From Chitinophagaceae bacterium (GTDB lineage: Bacteria > Bacteroidota > Bacteroidia > Chitinophagales > Chitinophagaceae): 64,000 bases of DNA. Positions within the stretch are counted from its first letter, which is position 1; each line of letters opens with the position of its first letter. The DNA is taken from assembly GCA_003168265.1 (NCBI GenBank), contig PMSV01000023.1, positions 384,001 to 448,000 of the forward strand, given 5' to 3'. This document shows, piece by piece, positions 8,313 to 16,102 of this stretch. The notes beneath the pieces are model-generated. The model was not told the DNA's origin, ran no database searches, and worked only from the letters and a program-made list of their open reading frames with translations. The position numbers and the translations under genes were made by a program.

Positions 8313-9705
8313 AAAGATGTTTATGAATGACTTCATTGTTGGCCTGCTATTTATTGGGTTTCCATTTTTAGCAATATGTCAAAATCCTGGCGGCGTTCAA
8401 TTTGATCATAGTCTTTCCTGGTCACAAGTAAAGGCCAAAGCGAAGCTGGAAGGAAAATATATTTTCCTGGATCTATTTGCGACGTGGTGCGCTCCTTGTA
8501 AAATGATGGATGCATATATTTACCCTATTGAAAATGTTGGTGAGCAGATAAATAAAAAATTCATCGCTGTAAAGGTGCAGATGGATTCTACGCAGTCGGA
8601 TGACTATTATGTAAAAAGCTGGTACAACGATTCGAGGTTTTTAGAGAGGGAATTTAAACCAAGCGGATTTCCAACTTTTCTTTTCTTCACGTCCAGCGGG
8701 GAGCTTATATATAAAGATCAAGGATTTAAGACCGTTGAAAGCTTTCTTAGAATGGATAGTTTGGTTCTTGAACCGAAGCGCGTTCGATTATATTCCGCAT
8801 TGGAGGATTATAAATCCGGAAAAAAGGATTATTCATCGATGTTAAATTTGGCTTTATTTACTCATTCGGTAATTGGTGATAATTATTTGGCCACCCAAAT
8901 CGCAAAGGACTATAAATATAACATTTTGGACACTATCTCAAAATCGAACATTTGTAGACGAGAATATCTTCAATTTTTTGGCAAATTCAACACCATAATC
9001 GATTCAGGGGATAATATTTTTAGGCTGTGTTACGAAAATCCTGAAAGAGTGGACTCAATCATGGGACAGAACTGGGCTGAGAGACTCGTTAAGATAATAA
9101 TTATGAGAGAAGAAGTTTCAGATAAGGTCAAAGAACAAAAGAATGCGAATATGCAGGATAGTGATTGGGACGCATGTTATAAGGCTATTCGAAAAAAATT
9201 TTCGAAGGTAGATGCAAGGTGGATAGTACTGACATTTGAGGCGAATTATTATAGGAATACAGCTTTAAATTGGGGGAAGTACATCAATGTGAGGAATGAC
9301 TTGATTGCTGTTGATTCATCTGTATTTTCAACCAGCTGGGCGATATATGTAAATTTAAACGTACTAGGCGCGTGGGATGTTTTTTTGCATTGCAATGAAA
9401 GATCCGCTCTAAAGCAAGGGATCGTTTGGATTAATATGGCAATTGAACGGGATACAAGCGAAGAGTCTAGAGTAGCCTATTTGGACACGAAAGCCAATTT
9501 AATATACAAACTTGGTAAAATTCATGAAGCAATCAGTCTAGAGAAAATGGCTTTGAAATGTTCTCATGAGATCGCGCAAAAGAAAGGTGAAGAACATGGA
9601 CCTTACTTTGATGAATTCACAAAAGCCTTGAAGTTAATGAAATTGCGAAAACCAACCTATGTTGATTCAGGGGCGATTTGGAATAAGAACACACTCCCTG
9701 ACTAA
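8302..9705 (+). CDS. Secreted thioredoxin-fold protein
   Basis: From an ATG at 8302 (inside the last codons of susD) this encodes 467 residues. A signal peptide covers about residues 1-26 (FIVGLLFIGFPFLAICQ). A thioredoxin domain follows, with FATWCAPCKMMDAY (C63-x-x-C66) and the cis-proline segment KPSGFPTFLFF near residue 120. The remaining 320 residues are helical with weak TPR-like character (AYLDTKANLIYKLGKIHEAISL). It is probably a periplasmic thiol-disulfide protein tied to the SusCD locus. The open frame extends upstream to 8185, but that part lies inside susD and has no signal peptide, so it was excluded. The role of the long C-terminal part is unknown. Confidence 0.88.
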   Translation: MAHKKMFMNDFIVGLLFIGFPFLAICQNPGGVQFDHSLSWSQVKAKAKLEGKYIFLDLFATWCAPCKMMDAYIYPIENVGEQINKKFIAVKVQMDSTQSDDYYVKSWYNDSRFLEREFKPSGFPTFLFFTSSGELIYKDQGFKTVESFLRMDSLVLEPKRVRLYSALEDYKSGKKDYSSMLNLALFTHSVIGDNYLATQIAKDYKYNILDTISKSNICRREYLQFFGKFNTIIDSGDNIFRLCYENPERVDSIMGQNWAERLVKIIIMREEVSDKVKEQKNANMQDSDWDACYKAIRKKFSKVDARWIVLTFEANYYRNTALNWGKYINVRNDLIAVDSSVFSTSWAIYVNLNVLGAWDVFLHCNERSALKQGIVWINMAIERDTSEESRVAYLDTKANLIYKLGKIHEAISLEKMALKCSHEIAQKKGEEHGPYFDEFTKALKLMKLRKPTYVDSGAIWNKNTLPD

Positions 9706-9730
9706 TTGCTTAGTCTATTTATGACGAAAT

Positions 9731-9849
9731 GAGGCTGTAAACGCCTGGGGAACTAGGGTCCAAATGAAAACTAATAGTAGATAGCTTTGAAGTATCTATG
9801 TAGGAAAGGCCATACTGCAATCTTCGTAAAGGAAATCAGAAGTGATTTC
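9731..9849 (+). ncRNA. Possible decayed bridge-RNA region of the IS110 remnant
   Basis: Three stem-loops occur in order before the transposase start: AGGC/GCCT (9732-9735 with 9743-9746), TAGATA/TATCTA (9778-9783 with 9793-9798, 9-base loop), and a perfect GAAATCA/TGATTTC (9832-9838 with 9843-9849, loop GAAG). IS110 bridge RNAs consist of successive stem-loops at this position. That this is one is inference; no target or donor loop has been matched. Confidence 0.27.
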
Positions 9850-9905
9850 GAGTTAAATTTAAGGGAGTTATCACATATATTTTCTTGAATTTAAAAAGTT
9901 GCAAT

Positions 9906-10181
9906 ATGAAAAAGAATAAATCAAACGATGGCATTGATCTAAATGGTGAAAGGTTTTTCATAAGTTTAGACGTTCACAAAAAATCATGGACCGTGACTAT
10001 CAGGCATGCTAATATGCAAATTGAACAATTTACGCAGCCTTCAAACTGCGAGGCATTGGTAAATCATTTACATCAAAGATATCCCGGCGCAGAATTTTGA
10101 AACGCATACGAGGCGGGCTTTGGCGGAACTGTAGTTCACGAAAAATTAATAAAAAATGGGATACGCTGTGAAACAAATTGA
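9906..10181 (+). pseudogene. Truncated IS110-family transposase (DEDD N-terminal domain)
   Basis: The fragment starts MKKNKSNDGIDLNGERFFIS and contains SLDVHKKSWTVTIRHA, the N-terminal DEDD (RuvC-like) motif of IS110 transposases. After PGAEF there is an in-frame stop at 10098-10100. The same frame then continues with NAYEAGFGGTVVHEKLIKNG, which is the expected next block (YEAGF...HxxL...G), before a second stop at 10179-10181. Similarity ends there and the middle and C-terminal serine domain are missing. A TTG at 9885 could extend the frame by seven codons. The product is not functional. Confidence 0.8.
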
Positions 10182-10213
10182 GCTCTATTGTGCAGGATTA
10201 TTTTGAAGAAGCC

Positions 10214-10972
10214 CTAGTTATGCCCAATCATATTGAGCCGTATACCATACCCGATTCTATACCCCTGGGAATTTCCATTTGAACCTGGGGGCTCGTAAAA
10301 CCAATGGAGGAAGTCCTTGTAAATGAGGCCAACACCTTTGGCGTAGACTTCGACGCTATAAGTGAGATAGCTGGTTGAAGCGAGATTGGTGGAATCAGGC
10401 TCATAAACATTGGCTTGCAAGATGTACAGTGTATTAGGAATGGTTCCTGCGAGAACGGTAAAGGGGCCGCCAACGCTGTCATAGGTATAATCCCATCCTT
10501 CCATATAAGTGGGATCGGGAGTATTGTCGTCTCCCACGGGTCCGATATAATTATTCCCCGGCCAGGTGAATCCTTGCGTGATGGGCTGGGCCAGCATGAC
10601 ATACCTGAGATTATTTTCATTCACTTCAATGCTGGTTGGGGTTGGCGTTATGGTATAGGTCTCAAGTCCGGACCATCCTTGCGTTTCGGCAGTATCGGTA
10701 ATGTTTCGGGATACGAGCCAGCAGGTCCGCCCCAGATTGTCCAGAATAGTGGTGTCCACCACATCCTCAACTATATAGCTGGTCGTCGTCGTAGCCGTTC
10801 CGTAATTGGTAAAATTGGTCGAGTCAAGCCGGTAGGTAATGGTCTTGCCGGACTGAAGCTGAAAATAGTCCGTCAATGGTTCGCCCTGATAGGTAAGGGT
10901 TTTTTTGCAGGATGAGATAATCACCAAAGAAAGACCCAGAATGATAAAAAATGGTAAAGTTCTGATTTTCAT
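10214..10972 (-). CDS. Hypothetical lipoprotein
   Basis: I do not recognise a family for this 252-residue protein. It begins with a lipoprotein signal (MKIRTLPFFIILGLSLVIIS followed by SCKK, lipobox cysteine near 22). The rest is beta-rich with many Thr, Tyr and Asp residues (FQLQSGKTITYRLDSTNF; YLTYSVEVYAKGVGLIYKD), a pattern common in single-domain surface or periplasmic lipoproteins of this phylum. The -VGLIYKD- block resembles a motif in hypothetical proteins that sense or bind in the envelope, but I assign no function. It has its own promoter region, which contains a run of eight G residues. Confidence 0.78.
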   Translation of the reverse strand: MKIRTLPFFIILGLSLVIISSCKKTLTYQGEPLTDYFQLQSGKTITYRLDSTNFTNYGTATTTTSYIVEDVVDTTILDNLGRTCWLVSRNITDTAETQGWSGLETYTITPTPTSIEVNENNLRYVMLAQPITQGFTWPGNNYIGPVGDDNTPDPTYMEGWDYTYDSVGGPFTVLAGTIPNTLYILQANVYEPDSTNLASTSYLTYSVEVYAKGVGLIYKDFLHWFYEPPGSNGNSQGYRIGYGIRLNMIGHN

Positions 10973-11031
10973 GCCATAGTGCTGTTACGGAAATTGAGGA
11001 TAAATCCTGACTCTGAGCTTTAAAACGAAAC

Positions 11032-11039
11032 GGGGGGGG
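11032..11039. repeat. Eight-base G homopolymer upstream of the lipoprotein gene
   Basis: A run of eight G on the + strand (eight C on the gene strand) lies about 60 bases before the lipoprotein start at 10972 and just after the mnmA stop. Runs of this length in promoters can vary by slippage. Its effect is unknown. Confidence 0.5.
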
Positions 11040-11044
11040 TTTTA

Positions 11045-12157
11045 TTATAGAGGGATTGGACTAGCCCCGCGCTGAATGATACCGCCTCCAATCACATCCT
11101 CGCCTTCATAAAATACGGCGCTCTGGCCGGGCGCGATGCTTTTGACCGGATCGGAAAAAATCACGTTGATATTATTACCGTTAGGATAGAGCTGACTGAG
11201 ACTTCCTGCATCCTTATACCTGATCTTGGTGATGGCTTCCTGACCTTCAGCAACAGAATCATACTTCATCCAGTTGATGCCGGCCACAGTCATGAATTTG
11301 CTGTTTAGGTCTTCTTCATCACCCAGAACGACCGAATTGTTAAGCGCATCGATGCCTGTCACGTACATGGGTTTTCCAAAAGTGACTTCAAGCCCCTTTC
11401 GCTGACCGATCGTATAGAAGGGATAACCCTTATGCTGGCCCAGGACCTTGCCAGACTTGTCCAGGAAATGGCCTCCTGCAATTTTCTCTTCGAGCCCGGC
11501 CACCTTTTTTTTCAGGAATCCACGGTAATCATTGTCGGGGACAAAGCAGATCTCATAGCTTTCGCTCTTTTTTGCCAGTTCGGGATAACCGAATTCGGCC
11601 GCCATCTGGCGGATTTCAGGCTTACGGTATTTTCCGAGTGGAAGGAGGGTCCGTTTTAGCAGATCCTGTTGCAGTCCCCACAGAACATAGGATTGATCCT
11701 TGTTTTCATCCCTTCCCTTACTGATATAATATCTTCCTTCCTGCGTTTGATGAATTTTTCCGTAATGTCCGGTAGCTATGAATTCGCACCCGAGGGCATC
11801 AGCTCTTTTAAGCAATGCGCGCCATTTGATATGGGTATTGCACATTACACAGGGGTTGGGCGTTCTTCCCGCCAGGTATTCTTCGACAAAATTGTCGATT
11901 ACAAAATCCCCGAATTCTTCCCTGATATCGAGGACGAAATGGGGAAAGCCATGGTCGACTGCTGCCATCCTCGCATCATTGAAGCTATCCAGATTGCAGC
12001 ATCCGGTTTCCTTTTTGGAATTGCCCGAACTGGCATAATCCCAGGTCTTCATGGTAATTCCAATCACTTCATATCCTTGATTATGAAGCATGAGCGCGGT
12101 GACTGTGCTGTCAATTCCGCCGCTCATTGCCACCAGGACTTTTCCATTTCTGCTCAT
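11045..12157 (-). CDS. mnmA: tRNA-specific 2-thiouridylase MnmA
   Basis: MnmA activates U34 of tRNA Glu, Gln and Lys with ATP and transfers sulfur to make 2-thiouridine. The 370-residue product shows the PP-loop SGGIDST (residues 12-18). The two catalytic cysteines sit in NPCVMCNTHIKW (C106) and SYEICFVPDNDY (C204), and the tRNA-binding segment YTIGQRKGLEV follows. The start at 12157 (MSRNGKVLVAMSGG) was preferred to an in-frame upstream ATG at 12208, which adds 17 residues unlike the family. It is divergent from ssb. Sulfur would come from a cysteine desulfurase such as the SufS/IscS type. Confidence 0.96.
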   Translation of the reverse strand: MSRNGKVLVAMSGGIDSTVTALMLHNQGYEVIGITMKTWDYASSGNSKKETGCCNLDSFNDARMAAVDHGFPHFVLDIREEFGDFVIDNFVEEYLAGRTPNPCVMCNTHIKWRALLKRADALGCEFIATGHYGKIHQTQEGRYYISKGRDENKDQSYVLWGLQQDLLKRTLLPLGKYRKPEIRQMAAEFGYPELAKKSESYEICFVPDNDYRGFLKKKVAGLEEKIAGGHFLDKSGKVLGQHKGYPFYTIGQRKGLEVTFGKPMYVTGIDALNNSVVLGDEEDLNSKFMTVAGINWMKYDSVAEGQEAITKIRYKDAGSLSQLYPNGNNINVIFSDPVKSIAPGQSAVFYEGEDVIGGGIIQRGASPIPL

Positions 12158-12293
12158 ATCAAAATTATCAAGCCGCAAATTTACGGAAATGGTTGAACAG
12201 AACTCCATGTGAACAACTTGGCTGTTGCTAAAACCTGTTTATTTATAAATTGCCAGTTCAAACAATTTTAAGTACGAAGCTAAATTTTAAAGT

Positions 12294-12734
12294 ATGATCA
12301 AATTACAAGTGATTGGCAACCTGGGGAAGGATTGCGTGACGAATACCGTGAACGGGAAAAGTGTTATTAATTTCAATGTTGCCCACACGGAGAAATTTCG
12401 TGATTCCCAGGGTAACCAGAAGGACAAGACCATCTGGGTGGAATGCGCCTATTGGACCGACCGGACAGCCATTGCTCCCTATTTGAAAAAAGGGACACAG
12501 GTTTATGTGGAAGGGGCTCCCGAAGTCAGGACCTATCCGAAAAACGATGGAACGACAGGGACTTCTCTTACGCTTCGCGTATTTAATGTTCAATTGTTGG
12601 GAAGCAGGGTGGGAGCCGATAATGCCGCCAGTGCGCCTGCTGAGAATCAGCATTCCTACCAACCCGCTCCTTCGACCAATTATGCACCGTCTGCGAGTGA
12701 TATCACGGAGCCGGTGGATGATCTTCCCTTCTGA
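12294..12734 (+). CDS. ssb: Single-stranded DNA-binding protein
   Basis: This 146-residue protein has an OB-fold (residues 1-105; MIKLQVIGNLGKDC, INFNVAHTEKF, WVECAYWTDRTAI, KKGTQVYVEGAP), a disordered Asn/Pro/Ala linker, and the acidic tip EPVDDLPF that recruits repair and replication partners. It coats single-stranded DNA in replication, recombination and repair. Length and tip are normal for a chromosomal SSB. The gene is divergent from mnmA and ends at a strong terminator shared with the convergent gene on the other strand. The conserved tip argues against a plasmid or phage origin. Confidence 0.95.
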   Translation: MIKLQVIGNLGKDCVTNTVNGKSVINFNVAHTEKFRDSQGNQKDKTIWVECAYWTDRTAIAPYLKKGTQVYVEGAPEVRTYPKNDGTTGTSLTLRVFNVQLLGSRVGADNAASAPAENQHSYQPAPSTNYAPSASDITEPVDDLPF

Positions 12735-12752
12735 TCTCATTTAAGACAGTCC

Positions 12753-12778
12753 AATGCCCCGCATCGCCGGGGCATTTT
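12753..12778. terminator. Bidirectional intrinsic terminator between ssb and the L,D-transpeptidase-like gene
   Basis: AATGCCCCG (12753-12761) pairs perfectly with CGGGGCATT (12768-12776) around a 6-base loop, followed by TTTTATT on the + strand. It lies 18 bases after the ssb stop and just before the end of the convergent gene, so it can serve both. Confidence 0.85.
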
Positions 12779-12782
12779 ATTG

Positions 12783-14063
12783 TTACTGCTTCTCAGACCG
12801 ACTGACCAGTGATTCGATCTCTGTCTTGCCTACGGGTTTTTGCTGGTTGCCGAGATCGATTACAAATAGAAAGCCGTTTTGCCCGGGTGTAGTAACAAAT
12901 GCATTGACCAGGTTGAGCTCCTCACTTACCAATAGTCTTCCGGTGGTATTATTCCAGATTTCTTTCGTTGTCAGGCAACCTTCCGAAGGAACCAACGGAT
13001 AAAAACTTTTATTTCGATAATACTGCGGATCGAGTGTGGTTCCATGGACTATAATCGCAGTTCTGCCGGATTTGCCGGCATTCCAGGCTTCGAGGATGGC
13101 TCTGTAGTCACACCATGATTCGGGTAAGATTGCAAAATAAAGATTCAACGAATCGGTTGGGTGAGGCATATGAAAAAATTTTTCCCAAGTCTTTTCGAAG
13201 GGAAGGATCAGGTGCAGGTTGGGCGTTGGGCCGATAAAACGGTTATGGGAAACCGAAACTTCCTGGATGCTATAGATCCCTTGCGGGGTATTTCCGTCCT
13301 TGATGAAATAGGGAAGATTGGATCCGGATCTTGCCAATTGTTCATAAACAGCCAGGGTACCGTCCGCATTTCTTACAAAGCTGCCATCCTCTTTCTGTAT
13401 GATTGCGAGTCCGGGATAATCCCGGTTATGTCTTTGAAAGGAATAGATATTCCTGAAACCTTTATTCTTCTGAAAATTAAATAGAGAGACCAGATCAGGC
13501 GGGACCTCATTGATCGCGGCGGTATCCTTGCTTAGGAATTCCTGCAAGGCCTGGAGGACGGGAATGGTATCGTATCCGGGAAATTTTTCAACCATCCTGA
13601 TCTTTAGGTTGTTTCCATTATTTATGGAAGAGTCGATATTGAAAAGATAGCTGCAACAGATTGAGAACAGGATAGGATCCGATTCTTTGTTGAGGATTTC
13701 CCCGATTTCTTTTCCATAGAGGGCCGGATAAGCTCCATTCAAAGCCTGTAAAAAACTGAGCTTTGTTTGGTATTCCAGGCTATCATAATAGGGAAATAAC
13801 CTGGCAAAACCTTCCTGTACGAAGGGTCCACTAATAAGAAATTGGGTGACCGCATCGCATGCATTGGCGTAACGATATTCGGTGTTGCTGTCCAGGGGCC
13901 CTGAAAATGCTTTTTGAATGACCCTTTCACGCAAGTCCTTTTCCATGGAGGCCCGGTTCTGGAATAGGACCATTTCTGAATATAAATCCTCTCTGTTGGT
14001 TTGGGAATGGGAAACGGAATAGACAAATAAAAGGAGCCCGGACAATAAAACAAATCTGTTCAT
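12783..14063 (-). CDS. Secreted L,D-transpeptidase-like (YkuD-type) protein
   Basis: The 426-residue protein has a signal peptide (MNRFVLLSGLLLFVYSVSHS) and about 200 helical residues without a recognised domain. The C-terminal 200 residues carry a YkuD-like core: PYFIKDGNTPQGIYSIQEV, then AIIVHGTTLDP and LVPSEGCLTTKEIW. The HG-(x)n-S-x-GC arrangement matches the catalytic His and Cys of L,D-transpeptidases, which cross-link peptidoglycan or attach proteins to it. The expected Arg after the Cys motif is replaced (GCLTT), so activity may differ or be lost. It acts in the periplasm. It ends at a terminator shared with ssb. Confidence 0.78.
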   Translation of the reverse strand: MNRFVLLSGLLLFVYSVSHSQTNREDLYSEMVLFQNRASMEKDLRERVIQKAFSGPLDSNTEYRYANACDAVTQFLISGPFVQEGFARLFPYYDSLEYQTKLSFLQALNGAYPALYGKEIGEILNKESDPILFSICCSYLFNIDSSINNGNNLKIRMVEKFPGYDTIPVLQALQEFLSKDTAAINEVPPDLVSLFNFQKNKGFRNIYSFQRHNRDYPGLAIIQKEDGSFVRNADGTLAVYEQLARSGSNLPYFIKDGNTPQGIYSIQEVSVSHNRFIGPTPNLHLILPFEKTWEKFFHMPHPTDSLNLYFAILPESWCDYRAILEAWNAGKSGRTAIIVHGTTLDPQYYRNKSFYPLVPSEGCLTTKEIWNNTTGRLLVSEELNLVNAFVTTPGQNGFLFVIDLGNQQKPVGKTEIESLVSRSEKQ

Positions 14064-14119
14064 CCGGTAAATTTACCGATTTGAATGTCGCGTCAAATGT
14101 CAGAATAAAAAGAGGAGAT

Positions 14120-15667
14120 TCAAATCTTTGCCACCGGGATACCCTTTATGCCTTCCCCCACCAGCCAGCCTAAAAACTTCGCAAAGGGTTCAATATCCTG
14201 TCCCACACTGGCCATTTCCAATGTCTGCATATATTCCTCCCGACGCTCTACCGGGATTACTGTCCAAAGGTAGCCTCCGGAAGCCAGCATGACGTTCATT
14301 AAGAATCGTCCCATCCGGCCATTGCCGTCCATATAGGGATGGATGAATACAAATACGAAATGCCCAAGTACTGCCCTTACAGATGCTTCATTTTCCTCTG
14401 CAAGCAATTCAAAGAGGACCGGCATAGAATCTCTAACAGCTTCTATATTCAAAGGTGTATGCATTGATCTGCCAATATATACCTGATGATTCCGGTATCC
14501 GGAAAGATCGGAAGGTTTTAAGAGGCCCACAGTTACACCAGGGCCGAAGAGGGCCGCAAACCATTCCCCGTGATCTTCATCAGCGACCTTGCCGGGATTT
14601 TTTCCTTCCAAAATGCGGCCAATGCTATGCTCCACCACTTGAAAAGCATCCCAATACCCTCTCGCTGCCATAGCATCCCGCTGCTTACGATCCTCTTCAT
14701 TTCCTTTTGAATTCCAGGTTCCTTTCCTTACTCTTTCAATGAGTTCCGGCGTGACTTTATACTTTTCAATGGATAAGGAGTGATAGGCGTCTGTAACATA
14801 TATCTTTTCAACGGCTTGCAGATAGGCTTTTTTATCGGTGGGCAAACCCGGCGCCGCTGGAAAATGCTGAAGGACCTTATCTCTCATCGCTTGCCACATC
14901 AATTTTATCCGGTTGCCATAAGGAGAATGCGCCCTGCCGGATAATGAGATTATTAGTTTTATTTCGAAAGGGTCTGATTCCCTAACATCATAACCGGCTC
15001 TTTGCATTGTTTTAATAATATTTTCAGCTATTCGACCCTGGTTATTATTTCTGAAGGCACCGGCGATCCTACCGGCAATTGTGCTATGCCCACCATCTAA
15101 AAGCAAAGCCAGGATGCTTGATGCATCACTAACCAGGGAAAGAGCAGTTCTCACATCAATTGGATAATTGATAAAGGTGATAGGCGAGGCTCTCACCAAA
15201 GACGCCGCCAGTGAATACATACGAATCCCTTCTTTCTCGTTACGTTCAGCAATAGGAGGCAAATTTCCCCGCATTAAAAAGAGCGAAGTGTTGTATGGTA
15301 AATTAATTTTGTAGTTATTACTCTCCGGAGAACGAATGATCATTTGCGGGGGTACAGTTGTATTGCCACCATGCAGCAAAAGGGATTGTTCAGGAGAAAC
15401 ACACCAATTCTGTCCAAATCGGTCGGTTAGAAATTGAGCACAAAAACCCCAATAGCTGCTGTACCATGTTGTACTATCTCCTTTTATTGCCTGGGGGGAA
15501 GCAGCTATATACCAGCCTTTATGTACTTCCTCTATAAAGCCATTTTTCAATAGCCGTTCCCTGTGTGTACGGCTTAATGCATCTGCTTTTATAGCTATCA
15601 CGCCATTGTCCTGTAGCTGTTTCAGCTTATCAAGGGAATCAGCCAATTTTTCAGAAGGAGTTGCCAT
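14120..15667 (-). CDS. Fic-family protein with predicted winged-helix (AbiEi-like) N-terminus
   Basis: The 515-residue protein ends in a Fic domain with HPYMDGNGRMGR (443-454), an intact form of HPFx[D/E]GNGRxxR, so it should transfer AMP from ATP to a protein. SLSIE at 297-301 fits the S-xxx-E inhibitory helix, although the usual next G or N is Lys. Residues 20-55 (NGVIAIKADALSRTHRERLL, then FIEEVHKGWYI) resemble the winged-helix segment of AbiEi-type antitoxins, which suggests DNA binding. Residues 60-250 are a middle domain I cannot name. Upstream of the ATG sits an array of four 24-bp repeats that may be its operator. It has no separate antitoxin gene next to it. Confidence 0.88.
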   Translation of the reverse strand: MATPSEKLADSLDKLKQLQDNGVIAIKADALSRTHRERLLKNGFIEEVHKGWYIAASPQAIKGDSTTWYSSYWGFCAQFLTDRFGQNWCVSPEQSLLLHGGNTTVPPQMIIRSPESNNYKINLPYNTSLFLMRGNLPPIAERNEKEGIRMYSLAASLVRASPITFINYPIDVRTALSLVSDASSILALLLDGGHSTIAGRIAGAFRNNNQGRIAENIIKTMQRAGYDVRESDPFEIKLIISLSGRAHSPYGNRIKLMWQAMRDKVLQHFPAAPGLPTDKKAYLQAVEKIYVTDAYHSLSIEKYKVTPELIERVRKGTWNSKGNEEDRKQRDAMAARGYWDAFQVVEHSIGRILEGKNPGKVADEDHGEWFAALFGPGVTVGLLKPSDLSGYRNHQVYIGRSMHTPLNIEAVRDSMPVLFELLAEENEASVRAVLGHFVFVFIHPYMDGNGRMGRFLMNVMLASGGYLWTVIPVERREEYMQTLEMASVGQDIEPFAKFLGWLVGEGIKGIPVAKI

Positions 15668-15684
15668 TCAAGCATTTGTGAAAT

Positions 15685-15780
15685 TATACTAAAATAGAGT
15701 TGTGTAAATATACTAAAATAACGTTGCGTTAAAATTATAAAATATCGCCGTGAATTTATACTAAAATAATGTTGTAAAAA
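15685..15780. repeat. Four 24-bp tandem repeats directly upstream of the Fic gene
   Basis: Units begin at 15685, 15709, 15733 and 15757, each 24 bases, with core TATACTAAAATA in units 1, 2 and 4 and a diverged core (ATTATAAAATA) in unit 3. The second half of each unit varies around AxGTTGYGTxAA. The array starts 18 bases before the Fic ATG (on the minus strand) and covers its likely promoter. Head-to-tail spacing of 24 bases is close to two helical turns plus a few bases, as in iteron-like regulator arrays. Confidence 0.8.
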
Positions 15781-16102
15781 AAGCAATTTGTAATTTAAAC
15801 CTGAAGTTCGGAAACAAAACATCAACAAGAACCTCATATGCAAATAGAGATCTCAAAGGTTTTCTTACTGATATGAAATACTAAGAGACAGCAATACGAG
15901 GATCTTTTTCTATAAACTTTATACCGAATCAAAGCCATTTGTAAACGAGGGTCTATATCGAATAAACTACTAAATAAAATATCTTTCTCCACTCAATCTA
16001 TGATAAGCCCGAAGCTGAAATATGATACTAATCAATTTCTGCTATAGGTAACTGTAAATATTCCCTAACTTCAATTTTCCATTTTTATTTAAAAAAAGCT
16101 AT
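15781..16102. other. AT-rich spacer between the Fic and isomerase genes
   Basis: About 320 bases outside the repeat array hold no gene-like frame. A 73-codon minus-strand frame across the array is an effect of its 24-base period. The promoter of the isomerase-like gene at 16103 should be in the last 100 bases; no exact Bacteroidota promoter (TTTG / TAxxTTTG) was seen. Confidence 0.5.

Larger units (their letters stand above)
9715..10181 (+). mobile_element. Remnant of an IS110-family insertion sequence (left end plus truncated transposase)
   Basis: A transposase fragment at 9906-10181 is preceded by about 190 non-coding bases rich in hairpins. This matches the left-end arrangement of IS110 elements, whose non-coding end encodes the bridge RNA. 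Only about a quarter of a normal 300-400-codon transposase remains. IS110 elements lack long terminal inverted repeats, so the true ends cannot be set; the left limit given is only the end of the thioredoxin gene's tail. Confidence 0.55.

Noticed and set aside
12303-12740. A 145-residue antisense frame over ssb
   Set aside because: It is a shadow of the ssb coding frame; ssb is intact and conserved.
15685-15780. A CRISPR array
   Set aside because: The units are head-to-tail without variable spacers, too few, and no Cas genes are near.
15622-15843. A 73-codon minus-strand frame with repeated octapeptide-like units (YFSI) across the 24-bp repeats
   Set aside because: The repeat period is a multiple of three, which by itself keeps the frame open and yields the repeated peptide. 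The frame overlaps the start of the Fic gene and has no coding features.
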